Assembly: GCA_023384675.1 (NCBI GenBank)
Contig: JAHDVK010000004.1
Span: 214,486 to 278,485 of the forward strand
Origin: Bryobacteraceae bacterium
GTDB taxonomy: Bacteria; Acidobacteriota; Terriglobia; Bryobacterales; Bryobacteraceae
Length of the DNA stretch: 64,000 bases
Direction of reading: 5' to 3'
Part shown: positions 52,072 through 59,288 of the stretch, one piece after another
Layout: every line of letters starts with the position of its first letter
Position numbering within the stretch: the stretch's first letter is position 1
Notes under the pieces: generated by a model
Told to the model about the DNA's origin: nothing
Seen by the model: the letters and a program-made list of their open reading frames with translations, nothing else
Database searches by the model: none
Made by a program: the position numbers and the translations under genes

Positions 52072-53684
52072 TGCAGTGCCTCCACGATCGGACCGAGAGC
52101 GAGCGCCGGGATGAACGCCAGCGCGCCAACGATCAGTACGGCTCCCGCCAACAGGACGACGAACAGAGGCGTATGCGTGGATAATGTGCCGGGCCCTGCG
52201 GGGATCGTGTTCTTTGCCCCAAGCGAGCCCGCGATCGCCAGCACCGGCAGCGCCACCCAGTAGCGGGCCAGCAGCATGGCGAGGCCCCCGGTGAAGTTCA
52301 CCAGCGGATTATCCGCTCCATAGCCCGCGAACGCGCTGCCGTTGTTGTTCCCCATCGAGGAGAACGCGTACAGTATCTCGCTGAAGCTGTGCGGGCCGCG
52401 GTTGGCGCGGCCGCTCAGCCCCATTGGGGTCACCACGGCGATCGCGGTTCCGGCAAGCACGCACAACGGCGGCACAAGGATCGCAATCGACGCCATCTTC
52501 ATCTCGAAGCTCTCCACCTTCTTGCCGAGATACTCCGGCGTGCGGCCGACCATCAGGCCGGCGAGGAAGACCGCGATGACGGCGAAGATGATCATCCCGT
52601 ACAAACCGGAGCCGGCGCCTCCAAAGACGACCTCTCCCACTTGCATCAGAAACATCGGAACCAGCCCACCGATGGGCGTGTGGGAGTCGTGCATGGAGTT
52701 GACCGAACCGTTCGAGGCGGCCGTTGTGGCCACCGCCTATAAGGCTGAGTTACTGGTTCCGAATCGAGTCTCCTTGCCTTCCAGGTTGCCTTGCTCGGCA
52801 TGCACCGCCACGAACAGAAGCGGAACGAATATGACCAACATCGCCGCCAGAAGCGCCCACCCCTGCCTCCGGTCTTTGACCAGAAAGCCGAAGGTGTAGC
52901 ACATCGCGGCAGGAATCAGCAGCAGAGCGAGACACTCCAAAAAATTCGACAGCGGGGTGGGATTCTCGAACGGATGCGCCGAATTGACATTGAAGAAGCC
53001 GCCGCCGTTCGTGCCCAGTTGCTTGATGGCTACCTGCGATGCGGCCGGTCCCATCGGAAGGACCTGCTCTGAATCCGCGACTTTGACGGACGCGTCGAGG
53101 TTCAGAATCACCCCCTGTGAGACCAGGGCGAGACAGAGCAGGGCGGAGAGCGGCAACAGGATGTAGAGAGTGCCGCGGACCAGATCGGCCCAGAAGTTGC
53201 CGATCTCCCGAACGCCGCGCCCCGCCAGCCCGCGAGCCAGCGCCACGAGAATCGCCATCCCGGAGGCCGCGGACACGAAGTTCTGCACGGTCAGGCCCGC
53301 CATTTGCGTGAAGTAGCTAAGCGTCGCCTCACCGCCGTAGTTCTGCCAGTTGGTGTTGGTCGCAAAACTCACGGCGATGTTGAATGCCGTATGCGGGGCA
53401 ACAGGCCCCATCGTCTGCGGATTCCAGGGCAGCCATTGCTGCGCGCGCAGCAGAAGGTAAACGAGCAAAAAGCCCACGGCGTTGGACGCCAGCAGCGCAC
53501 CCGCATAGGCCTTCCAGTGAATCGATGCCGGGCGGGCGATGCCCGCAAGCCGGTAGAGCCAGCGCTCGGGCGCTGATTCCCACCGCCCGCCGTAGACCCA
53601 GGCCATATAGCTGCCAAGCGGCTTCACCAGCACGAGCAGAACCGCCATGTAGAGCGAAATCTGAATCCAGTCACTGCCTGTCAT
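52068..53684 (-). pseudogene. kdpA: kdpA with an in-frame amber codon
   Basis: The frame encodes a KdpA-like potassium-channel subunit of about 538 residues with the family selectivity motifs ([55 protein letters not shown]). At 52737-52739 the codon TAG replaces the expected Phe/Tyr in [23 protein letters not shown]. Reading frame is preserved on both sides, so this is a single nonsense change, not a frameshift. The upstream stop overlaps KdpF (ATGA) and the downstream stop overlaps the KdpB start (ATGA), the normal kdp order. Without suppression only the N-terminal 316 residues are made. Confidence 0.88.
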
Positions 53685-53773
53685 GAGAAGATCTCCGGCT
53701 TGAGCAGCGCCACAAACAGATACAACAGAAGGCCGATGGCCACCAGTCCGCCCACGAGGTAAAGAGCCGTCAT
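53681..53773 (-). CDS. kdpF: KdpF, small membrane subunit of the K+-transporting ATPase
   Basis: This 30-residue single-helix protein reads MTALYLVGGL then VAIGLLLYLF then VALLKPEIFS. The terminal A/V-LL-(K/R)-PE-x-F is the KdpF signature. It is too short for normal gene finders. Its TGA overlaps the kdpA ATG (ATGA), as in other kdpFABC operons. In working systems it stabilises the complex; here kdpA, kdpB and kdpC are disrupted or missing. Confidence 0.88.
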   Translation of the reverse strand: MTALYLVGGLVAIGLLLYLFVALLKPEIFS

Positions 53774-53775
53774 GG

Positions 53776-53859
53776 TCAGACCCCCACCGCTCGCTTCAAC
53801 AACAGCCAGGACCCGGCGAAAAACAGGGCCGCCAACCCAATACAGAGCGCGTCGTCCAT
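53776..53859 (-). CDS. 27-residue single-helix membrane peptide upstream of kdpF
   Basis: A 27-residue frame begins MDDALCIGLA, continues with ALFFAGSWLL and ends KRAVGV. It starts with GAGGTG about six bases before the ATG, and ends two bases before kdpF. It is one hydrophobic helix with a positive C-terminal tail. Similar tiny frames occur before kdpF in some bacteria and might be a further kdp microprotein. Coding is supported by the ribosome site and tight spacing, not by homology I can prove. Confidence 0.55.
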   Translation of the reverse strand: MDDALCIGLAALFFAGSWLLLKRAVGV

Positions 53860-54215
53860 CGAATCACCTCGCATCGCTGATGGGGACTCAAGTCCCGCTA
53901 CCCAAAGCGTAGGGATATGCGTGTAGAGGCCGCGCTAAAGAATCTTCCCCGCGCATTAAGATTCCGCAAAAATCCTCACCCGAGTTCGCGGGTCTTCACT
54001 CCGTCCGGGTGACCAACCAAGGTGCAGTATCCGGATTTCCGCAGTGTGGATGGCGGCGATGGCAGGTCTGGCGAGCCTTTACCGATCCGCGGGTCACGCG
54101 CCATGCCGGTGCGGGGACTCTCGAGCAGAAGTTCCTTCCCTCACTCGAATGCCAAGGCGGCGCGCAAGGCGAGGCAGGTGTCACCGAAATGCTATTGCAT
54201 GTGATAGTAGCCGTG
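53860..54215. other. kdp promoter region and gene-free stretch before the PIN gene
   Basis: The left part is the kdp control region with the inverted repeat at 53940-53964. The right part (about 54000-54215) can be read through in the plus frame into the PIN gene. That extension has no recognisable domain and passes at least three better starts, so I leave it out of the gene. Confidence 0.4.
53940..53964 (-). promoter_or_regulatory. Possible KdpE-type operator
   Basis: GAATCTT (53940-53946) and AAGATTC (53958-53964) form a perfect 7-bp inverted repeat with 11-base spacing, about 80 bases upstream of the first kdp microgene. The region is A/T-rich by local standards. KdpE binding is inferred from position only. 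Confidence 0.4.
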
Positions 54216-54647
54216 ATGCGGGTTGTTTTGGATACGGATGGGTTGGCCGCTGCGCTTCGCAGCGACCAGGGCGCCTCGCGGCAACTCCTTCTGGCGGCCT
54301 TGGACCGGCGGTTCGTATCGCTCGTATCGGTTCCGTTGATGCTCGAGTATGAGGCTGTATTGACGCGGCAGGAGCACCGGGCCGCGGTCGGCATCACGAC
54401 GGAAGACGTGGATGTTGTGCTCGATGCGTTAGCTGCGGTGATCGAGGCCGTCCGACTGAGCTTCCTTTGGCGGCCGACACTCAAAGATGCCGCCGATGAA
54501 ATGGTGCTTGAAACTGCGGTGAACGGCAAGGCGGATCGCCGGGTGACCTTCAACCTGAAGCATCTGGGTAAGGCTGCCTTGGAGTTTGGGATTCGAGCCA
54601 CGAGGCCTGGCGGAGCTTTGAGGGAGATTACGGAGAGACAGAGATGA
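54216..54647 (+). CDS. PIN-domain ribonuclease toxin (COG1569-like)
   Basis: The 143-residue protein is of the PIN type, starting MRVVLDTDGLAAALRSDQGAS with the first catalytic aspartate D6. Later are the acidic residues of LEYEAVLTR and LKDAADEMVLETAVNGKADRRVTFNLKHLG. The common D-T-N-V at the start reads D-T-D-G, and the usual C-terminal P-D-D-D is A-A-D-E, so activity may be altered. The start ATG is chosen at the normal beginning of the PIN strand. Overlaps its presumed antitoxin by four bases (ATGA). Confidence 0.85.
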   Translation: MRVVLDTDGLAAALRSDQGASRQLLLAALDRRFVSLVSVPLMLEYEAVLTRQEHRAAVGITTEDVDVVLDALAAVIEAVRLSFLWRPTLKDAADEMVLETAVNGKADRRVTFNLKHLGKAALEFGIRATRPGGALREITERQR

Positions 54648-54889
54648 GAAGAAGCAACGTTGCGCTGAGATTGCAGACGTCGCTGCTGGACGAAGCGCGC
54701 CGGGTGGCAGAGAGCGAAGGTGTCGCCGTCAACCAGTTGATCTACGTGGCGGTGGCGGAGAAGTTGTCAGCGTTGCGGACGGAGGACTACTTTCGGGAGC
54801 GCGCGGCCCGGGCCAGCATCACCAAGGCCAAGAACGTGTTGAAGCGCGCCGGCAAGGGAAAGCCCCCGGCGCCCGGCGACGAGAAGTAG
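54644..54889 (+). CDS. Antitoxin, ribbon-helix-helix/HicB-like
   Basis: The 81-residue protein reads NVALRLQTSLLDEARRVAESEGVAVNQLIYVAVAEKL, a ribbon-helix-helix DNA-binding pattern common in HicB-C-terminal and related antitoxins. A charged tail (RAASITKAKNVLKRAGKGKP type) could cap the toxin. It follows the PIN gene with an ATGA overlap, giving a toxin-first order. The pair lies just inside the right copy of the flanking repeat, as is typical for stabilising modules of islands. Confidence 0.83.
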   Translation: MRRSNVALRLQTSLLDEARRVAESEGVAVNQLIYVAVAEKLSALRTEDYFRERAARASITKAKNVLKRAGKGKPPAPGDEK

Positions 54890-55462
54890 CCGCTTCTGCG
54901 ACGAGTCTTCCGCCACGTTGGGAGTCGCCTGCCGCATGTTCGCCAAGAGAATACCGGGAATGATGCTGCGCGGCCAACCGACATATCCGAGGCCCAGCTC
55001 TTGCGGTAGGCCACTGCCGTCGAGCCTGGCATGTGTCGAGCGGGCATGCGAAACCGTGGGTGGCGGGATGCGCTACCCCTTCGCGTGTGACATCGGCCGG
55101 TCGCAGCGGGAACTGTTCGTCCCGGGGGTCCAAAATACCCATTGGGGAAAATTGCCCCCCCTTGTTTCGCGGTCCGATCTGCCAAGCGCCCTGGGAATGC
55201 CATCTTAATCCAGGTGAGTAGCCGCCTTGTTCCTGCCTCTCTGTTTCATAGCGGCCATAACTACCGGGGTGAAGATCGAGATCAGGATGTGGATCGACGT
55301 CATCCTGTGCCATGCTGCCGGACTGCAGTTTGCGGGAAGTAGCCAGCATGGTAGCGCTGGGACCCCGGAAATGAGGGTAAATCAGGGGAAATGAGGGGAC
55401 GAAAATGCGCTCAAGTCGTTGAAAGCGGGAGGTGAGGGGAAGTCAGGGGAACGCGCGGCTAA

Positions 55463-55518
55463 CTTCAGGTTCTAGTAGGAGCAATCCTGTGGAGGTTCAA
55501 GTCCTCTCATCCGCACCA
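55463..55518 (+). pseudogene. 3' half of tRNA-Leu(CAG), right repeat
   Basis: Same structure as the left fragment: CTTCAGGT with anticodon CAG, TCTAG, a variable arm AGGAGCAATCCTG, a perfect T arm (GGAGG-TTCAAGT-CCTCT), and a CCA end. The variable-arm pair is compensated (AGGA/TCCT against GGGA/TCCC in the left copy), suggesting each came from a functional gene lineage. The 5' half is missing. Confidence 0.82.
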
Positions 55519-55538
55519 ATGAAATCAATGAGTTACAA

Positions 55539-55568
55539 AAAATGGCCGCCCGGTAGGGCGGCCATTTT
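55539..55568. terminator. Perfect 13-bp terminator after the right tRNA-Leu fragment
   Basis: AAAATGGCCGCCC (55539-55551), loop GGTA, GGGCGGCCATTTT (55556-55568) form a perfect A/T-flanked hairpin that would terminate transcription in both directions. Being retained with the tRNA 3' half, it is probably the original tRNA gene's terminator. Confidence 0.85.
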
Positions 55569-55731
55569 CTTGGCATGGTAGCGCAAAGGGTAGCGCATGG
55601 TAGCTCTGTTGGTCAGTCTGGCGAGTTGATGAGCGCCGAAGAGATCCGTCGTGGCGCCTGCAAGTGATTGATCCCACGTGGGGCCAAAGTGGGTTGCGGA
55701 AGAAAACCGTGACAGGGACTACCACGCCTTT

Positions 55732-56070
55732 CTAGTTCGTCTTATGGGGATTCAATACGTGGCGGACCCAGTTTCGCGCCGAGTCCCGGCCCGTCCGCGG
55801 GAGACCGAATAAGCTCAAGATCCGCCACGGCTGGTTCTTCCATGCCGCGATAATTCCGCAGGCCTTGGTGTTGGCGCTGCAATCGTCTGCTCTAGCGCCA
55901 CAGCAATGCTCGTATTCCTGCGCGAGTCTCAGCGGCGATCTGCCGCACGTTTGGGAGTATACAGGTAGAGGAGCATTAAGCTTGGTATTAATGAACACAT
56001 CTTGGTGGCCGTCCGCCGGCACGCCGCTCAGGTTCCCGCAGTTGAGCCGGTTGTCGCAGGGGCTTGGCAA
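55732..56070 (-). CDS. Possible gene or gene fragment of unknown function
   Basis: A 112-residue frame with several Cys and Trp residues (SQTCGRSPLRLAQEYEHCCG; KACGIIAAWKNQPWRILSLFG; ARNWVRHVLN). The amino-acid make-up looks like real protein rather than noise, but no ribosome site or family is recognised and the N terminus is uncertain, so it may be a remnant. Its last codons (LNPHKTN-stop) lie inside the repeat; R1 holds the diverged counterpart LNVHQAN-stop. Confidence 0.35.
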   Translation of the reverse strand: MPSPCDNRLNCGNLSGVPADGHQDVFINTKLNAPLPVYSQTCGRSPLRLAQEYEHCCGARADDCSANTKACGIIAAWKNQPWRILSLFGLPRTGRDSARNWVRHVLNPHKTN

Positions 56071-56228
56071 GAAGTCCTGGACGCGGGATGATTTGCATGA
56101 CCGCTGGGCGTTACTTGGAGGCAGTGTCTTTCAGCAAACGGCTCCTGCTCCGGCTCATTCCATCGTTTCAGTATCACATGGCCCATTTGTTCTGATCCCC
56201 GCTTCCGTCTTAAGATTTTGTTCGATAG

Positions 56229-56921
56229 GTGCCGACTTTGCGAATACTGGTGATCGAAGACGAGCCCAAGGTTGCGCGTGCCCTCCAACAGGGCCTGGAG
56301 GACGAGTCCTACGGGGTGACCCTGGCCCAGACCGGCGAAGAGGGGTACTTCCTCCTCACCTCCCAGCGCTATGATCTGGCGATTATTGACGTCATGCTGC
56401 CGGGGCGCGATGGTTTTGAGATCCTCGAGGCGGTGCGGCGCCAGGGTTGCAGAACTCCCGCAATCATGCTGACCGCACGCGATGCCCTGGAGGACCGGGT
56501 TCGTGGGCTCGATCTCGGCGCAGACGATTATCTGGTTAAGCCGTTCGCCTTCCCGGAACTCTCGGCGCGCGTCCGTGCGCTGCTGCGCCGCAGCCAACCG
56601 CAGCCCCCGGCTCTGCTCTCGCTGCTCGATCTAGAGATCGATCCCGTCGCCCGCTGCGGGCGGCGCGGCGGCAAGCCCCTCGATCTCACGCCGCGCGAAT
56701 ACGAACTCCTGGAGTACCTGCTTCGCCACCAGGGTCGAATCGTGAGCCGGGAGATGCTCACTCGCGACATCTGGAAAGAGCCGGTGCGCCACACCCCTCT
56801 TGATAACGTGATCGACGTGCACATGGTCCGGCTGCGAAGAAAGGTGGACGAGGGGTGCGCCGTACGCCTGCTCCACACTGTGCGCGGCGTGGGTTTCACC
56901 TTGAAGGCCGGACATCCATGA
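56229..56921 (+). CDS. OmpR-family response regulator
   Basis: The 230-residue protein has a receiver with E10/D11, phosphoacceptor D54 (LAIIDVMLPGRDG), T82 in MLTARD and K104 in YLVKPFAF. The winged helix has LTPREYELLEYLLRHQG, DVHMVRLRRKVDEG and HTVRGVGFTL. GTG start. It overlaps the kinase by four bases (ATGA). The three-heptamer repeat at 58339-58367 in front of the cytochrome operon is the expected target, so this pair probably controls respiration-linked genes downstream. Confidence 0.94.
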   Translation: MPTLRILVIEDEPKVARALQQGLEDESYGVTLAQTGEEGYFLLTSQRYDLAIIDVMLPGRDGFEILEAVRRQGCRTPAIMLTARDALEDRVRGLDLGADDYLVKPFAFPELSARVRALLRRSQPQPPALLSLLDLEIDPVARCGRRGGKPLDLTPREYELLEYLLRHQGRIVSREMLTRDIWKEPVRHTPLDNVIDVHMVRLRRKVDEGCAVRLLHTVRGVGFTLKAGHP

Positions 56922-58330
56922 TTGACCTTCGCCCGCGCCGAGTTCGCACCCGCCTCACACTCTGGTATACCGGGGTTCTGGCGGCGATTCTGGCGCTGGC
57001 TGGTGCGGCGGTCTCGATGCTGTTTTTGTACGAACTGCGAGACCAATTGGATATCCATGCCATTGAGCAACTCGAAGCGGTCGAGACGAAGTTCCAACTA
57101 CTGCCGGACGGTACCGTGCAACTGCCCGAGGAGCAGCATCATCACCCGTATCCGGCGACCGAAGAGATCCGATTCATCGAGGTCCTCTCGGGTGGCGGTG
57201 CAATTCTTTACCGCAACGAAGAGCTTCAAGGACGGGCTCTTGACTGCCCGCCGTCACTCGGCGAAGGAGTGGTTTCCTATGGGCCTCGTTCGGTGCAATT
57301 GGCTGGAGGCGTCCGGGTCCGGGTCGTCAGCCAACGTTACCCGGTCGGAGGTGAAGAAGTCCTCATCCGCATGGGCCTGAGCGAAGAGCCGATGTGGCGG
57401 CGGTTCCGTCACTCCATCCTCATGATGCTGCTGGGTTTCCCAGTGGCGCTGGGCCTGGCCGCATGGGGTGGCTCGTTTCTTGCCGGCCGGGCCCTTGCCC
57501 CGATCAGTGCGCTCGCGCGCAAGGCGGAGGAGATCAACGCCGAACAACTCCACGACCGCCTGCCCCTTGAGAACCCCCAAGACGAGATCGGCCGGCTCGC
57601 CAGTGCCTTCAATGCCACTCTTGCCCGCCTCGAATGCTCCTTCCAGCAACTGCGGCGCTTCACCGCCGATGCGGCGCATGAACTTCGCACGCCCCTGACC
57701 GCCATCCGCAGCGTCGGAGAGGTCGGTCTGAGCCGCCCCGGTAATGCGGAAAGCTATCGCGAAACCATCGAAAGCATGCTCGAAGAAGTGAATCGCCTGG
57801 GATTTCTCGTCGAAGGCTTGCTGGCCATGACACGAGCGGACAGCGGCCAATTCCGTCTGAAACCTCAGCCCGTTTGCTTGCTCGGCCTTGCGCGCGAAGC
57901 GGCCGACTTCTTAAGCGTGCTTGTGGAGGAGCAAGGCCAAAGCCTGGCCATCGAAGGTGCGAGTGTCAAAGTGCCCGTAGACCCGATGATTGTCCGGCAG
58001 ATCGTGATCAACCTGCTGGACAACGCCATCAAGTACTCGCCCACGGGTTCGCCCATCCGCATCCGGGTGTTTCCTTCCCAAGCCGGTTTCGCGGCGCTTG
58101 AGGTGGAGGATGCTGGTCCAGGGATCCCGGCAGAGCACCGGCCGCACATCTTTGAGCGTTTCTACCGTGTCGAGGCTGGTCGAGAGCGGGGCCGGGGCGG
58201 CGCCGGGCTTGGTTTGGCGATCGCCGCCTGGGGGGCCAAGGTTCATGGTGGAAACCTCACGCTGGAATCCGGGAGCGGTGGCTGCGTTTTTCGCTTGTCG
58301 TTGCCTGTTCAGCCCCAAGCGCAAACCTGA
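56918..58330 (+). CDS. Sensor histidine kinase (CusS/QseC-like layout)
   Basis: The 470-residue protein has membrane helices near 15-37 and 166-188, and a periplasmic domain of about 125 residues with a His cluster (EEQHHHPYPA, 71-80). HAMP spans about 189-240. HisKA has H254 in DAAHELRTPLTAI. The ATPase domain has LLDNAIKYSP, DAGPGIPAEH and GGAGLGLAIAAW. The His run could bind metal or heme, but that is speculative. The start overlaps the regulator stop, and the downstream cytochrome operon begins 69 bases after its end. Confidence 0.93.
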   Translation: MIDLRPRRVRTRLTLWYTGVLAAILALAGAAVSMLFLYELRDQLDIHAIEQLEAVETKFQLLPDGTVQLPEEQHHHPYPATEEIRFIEVLSGGGAILYRNEELQGRALDCPPSLGEGVVSYGPRSVQLAGGVRVRVVSQRYPVGGEEVLIRMGLSEEPMWRRFRHSILMMLLGFPVALGLAAWGGSFLAGRALAPISALARKAEEINAEQLHDRLPLENPQDEIGRLASAFNATLARLECSFQQLRRFTADAAHELRTPLTAIRSVGEVGLSRPGNAESYRETIESMLEEVNRLGFLVEGLLAMTRADSGQFRLKPQPVCLLGLAREAADFLSVLVEEQGQSLAIEGASVKVPVDPMIVRQIVINLLDNAIKYSPTGSPIRIRVFPSQAGFAALEVEDAGPGIPAEHRPHIFERFYRVEAGRERGRGGAGLGLAIAAWGAKVHGGNLTLESGSGGCVFRLSLPVQPQAQT

Positions 58331-58338
58331 AGCGCCGT

Positions 58339-58393
58339 TCAGGAAGTCATCAGGAAATCGTCAGAGGCTTTACAGGATAAACGGGTCTATAAA
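58339..58393 (+). promoter_or_regulatory. Three-heptamer OmpR/PhoB-type operator and promoter of the cytochrome operon
   Basis: TCAGGAA (58339-58345), TCAGGAA (58350-58356) and TCAGAGG (58361-58367) are direct repeats with an exact 11-base period (N4 gaps), the geometry read by PhoB/OmpR-type winged helices. Eight bases downstream is GATAAA (58376-58381), a possible -10; TATAAA (58388-58393) is an alternative. Repeats replacing a -35 next to a -10 suggest activation. Confidence 0.7.
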
Positions 58394-58399
58394 TGAACT

Positions 58400-58786
58400 A
58401 TGTCGACGGTTCAGGACCCAGTGGAAGCCCTCTGCGCGCCGCCAGGCGAGCAACTGCCGATCCTGCGAAATGAACCGCGGGTGCGGGCCAAGGGACTCGC
58501 GAAGGGCGATTCCTCGGCGGGGTTCTTGCCAGGCGCCATTCAGCAGCCGGACGGCATAGCCGACGCGGCGGCGATGGCCGCCAAGACTCTCGCACAACCC
58601 GCCTCGCTACTGCCGATGACCGTAGTTTCTGCCGCCGGCGTTGCCCTGGTGGCGCTCGGCCTTTGGTTCGCCCTTCGTGAACTGCGGCTTGCTGGCCTAC
58701 AGTCGCGATGGGCTTGGCAGGTCCCGGCGATTCTGCTGGCTGGAGCCTATTCCGGGGTGGTTTTCCGGTGGGGTAATTTGTCGTGA
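58400..58786 (+). CDS. Small membrane protein of unknown function, cytochrome operon
   Basis: The 128-residue protein has a polar N-terminal half and one or two membrane helices in the C-terminal half (about 71-92 MTVVSAAGVALVALGLWFAL; about 105-122). No Cys-His motif or known domain. It is the first gene after the three-heptamer operator and is followed 13 bases later by a lipoprotein and then the cytochrome. It may anchor the cytochrome or pass electrons, but nothing in it shows cofactor binding. Confidence 0.68.
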   Translation: MSTVQDPVEALCAPPGEQLPILRNEPRVRAKGLAKGDSSAGFLPGAIQQPDGIADAAAMAAKTLAQPASLLPMTVVSAAGVALVALGLWFALRELRLAGLQSRWAWQVPAILLAGAYSGVVFRWGNLS

Positions 58787-58799
58787 GGATCCGAACCAT

Positions 58800-59288
58800 A
58801 TGAACCGCAAAACGACAATCGGCCGCCGCCCCGTGCGTAACCTCTCAATCCTTGTGTGTCTTCTGCTCGGCTCGATGCTGGCTGGTTGCACCTTCTCCGA
58901 CGCCACGCCGCGGGCGCCACGCAATCCAGTTCGCGAAGCGGAGGAAGCGTTGCCGCCAAAATCGCTGGAAGCGCTGCAGGCGCTCCGCCTGCTTGGAGCC
59001 GTCCAGGTGGTGCGCTACAGCAGCGCAGGCAGCTATGCCTCCCCTCAGGAGTTGATTCAGGCCGGAATGCTCGACCCGGAGTGGCCCCGGGTGGACAAGG
59101 ATCATTATCAAGTCTCTTGTGAAGTCTCTTCCGACCGGGAGAACTTCACCTGTTATGCCGACGCGCTACGCCAAGGCCTACCATGGTTCCGGATTGACGA
59201 TTCCCAACGCGTGCGCGTGGAATCCAGCCGGCGCCCAACCCCAACCAGTCCCGTTTTTGGCCTTCTGATGGAGGGAGGCAAACAATGA
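58800..59288 (+). CDS. Lipoprotein with pilin-like C-terminal segment, cytochrome operon
   Basis: The 162-residue protein has a lipobox LAGC (C30) after a positively charged N terminus. The mature region (SLEALQALRLLGAVQVVRYSS, SYASPQELIQAG, DHYQVSCEVSSDRENFTCYADAL) resembles the C-terminal globular part of acidobacterial type IV pilin-like proteins, with a cysteine pair. The ATG at 58800 was chosen because the longer reading would overlap the upstream gene. It overlaps the cytochrome by four bases (ATGA), so the two are probably made in a fixed ratio and may form one outer complex. Confidence 0.78.
   Translation: MNRKTTIGRRPVRNLSILVCLLLGSMLAGCTFSDATPRAPRNPVREAEEALPPKSLEALQALRLLGAVQVVRYSSAGSYASPQELIQAGMLDPEWPRVDKDHYQVSCEVSSDRENFTCYADALRQGLPWFRIDDSQRVRVESSRRPTPTSPVFGLLMEGGKQ

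Larger units (their letters stand above)
55122..55754. repeat. Right copy (R2) of the diverged direct repeat
   Basis: The block matches 28681-29248 in order and orientation. It differs by an extra ~34 bases (CGAAAATGCGCTCAAG...) placed between two TGAGGGG units, by a better-preserved terminator and by duplication of GTAGCGCA around 55578-55600. With R1 it brackets 26 kb. The gene-free area 54890-55731 contains nothing else that I can support. Confidence 0.85.

Noticed and set aside
52068..52733. Separate short KdpA-like gene
   Set aside because: It is the in-frame continuation of kdpA after a single TAG; its GTG is an internal valine codon.
54009..54215. N-terminal extension of the PIN protein
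   Set aside because: PIN homologues start at the strand carrying the first Asp (54216); the extension has no domain and several later start codons fit better.
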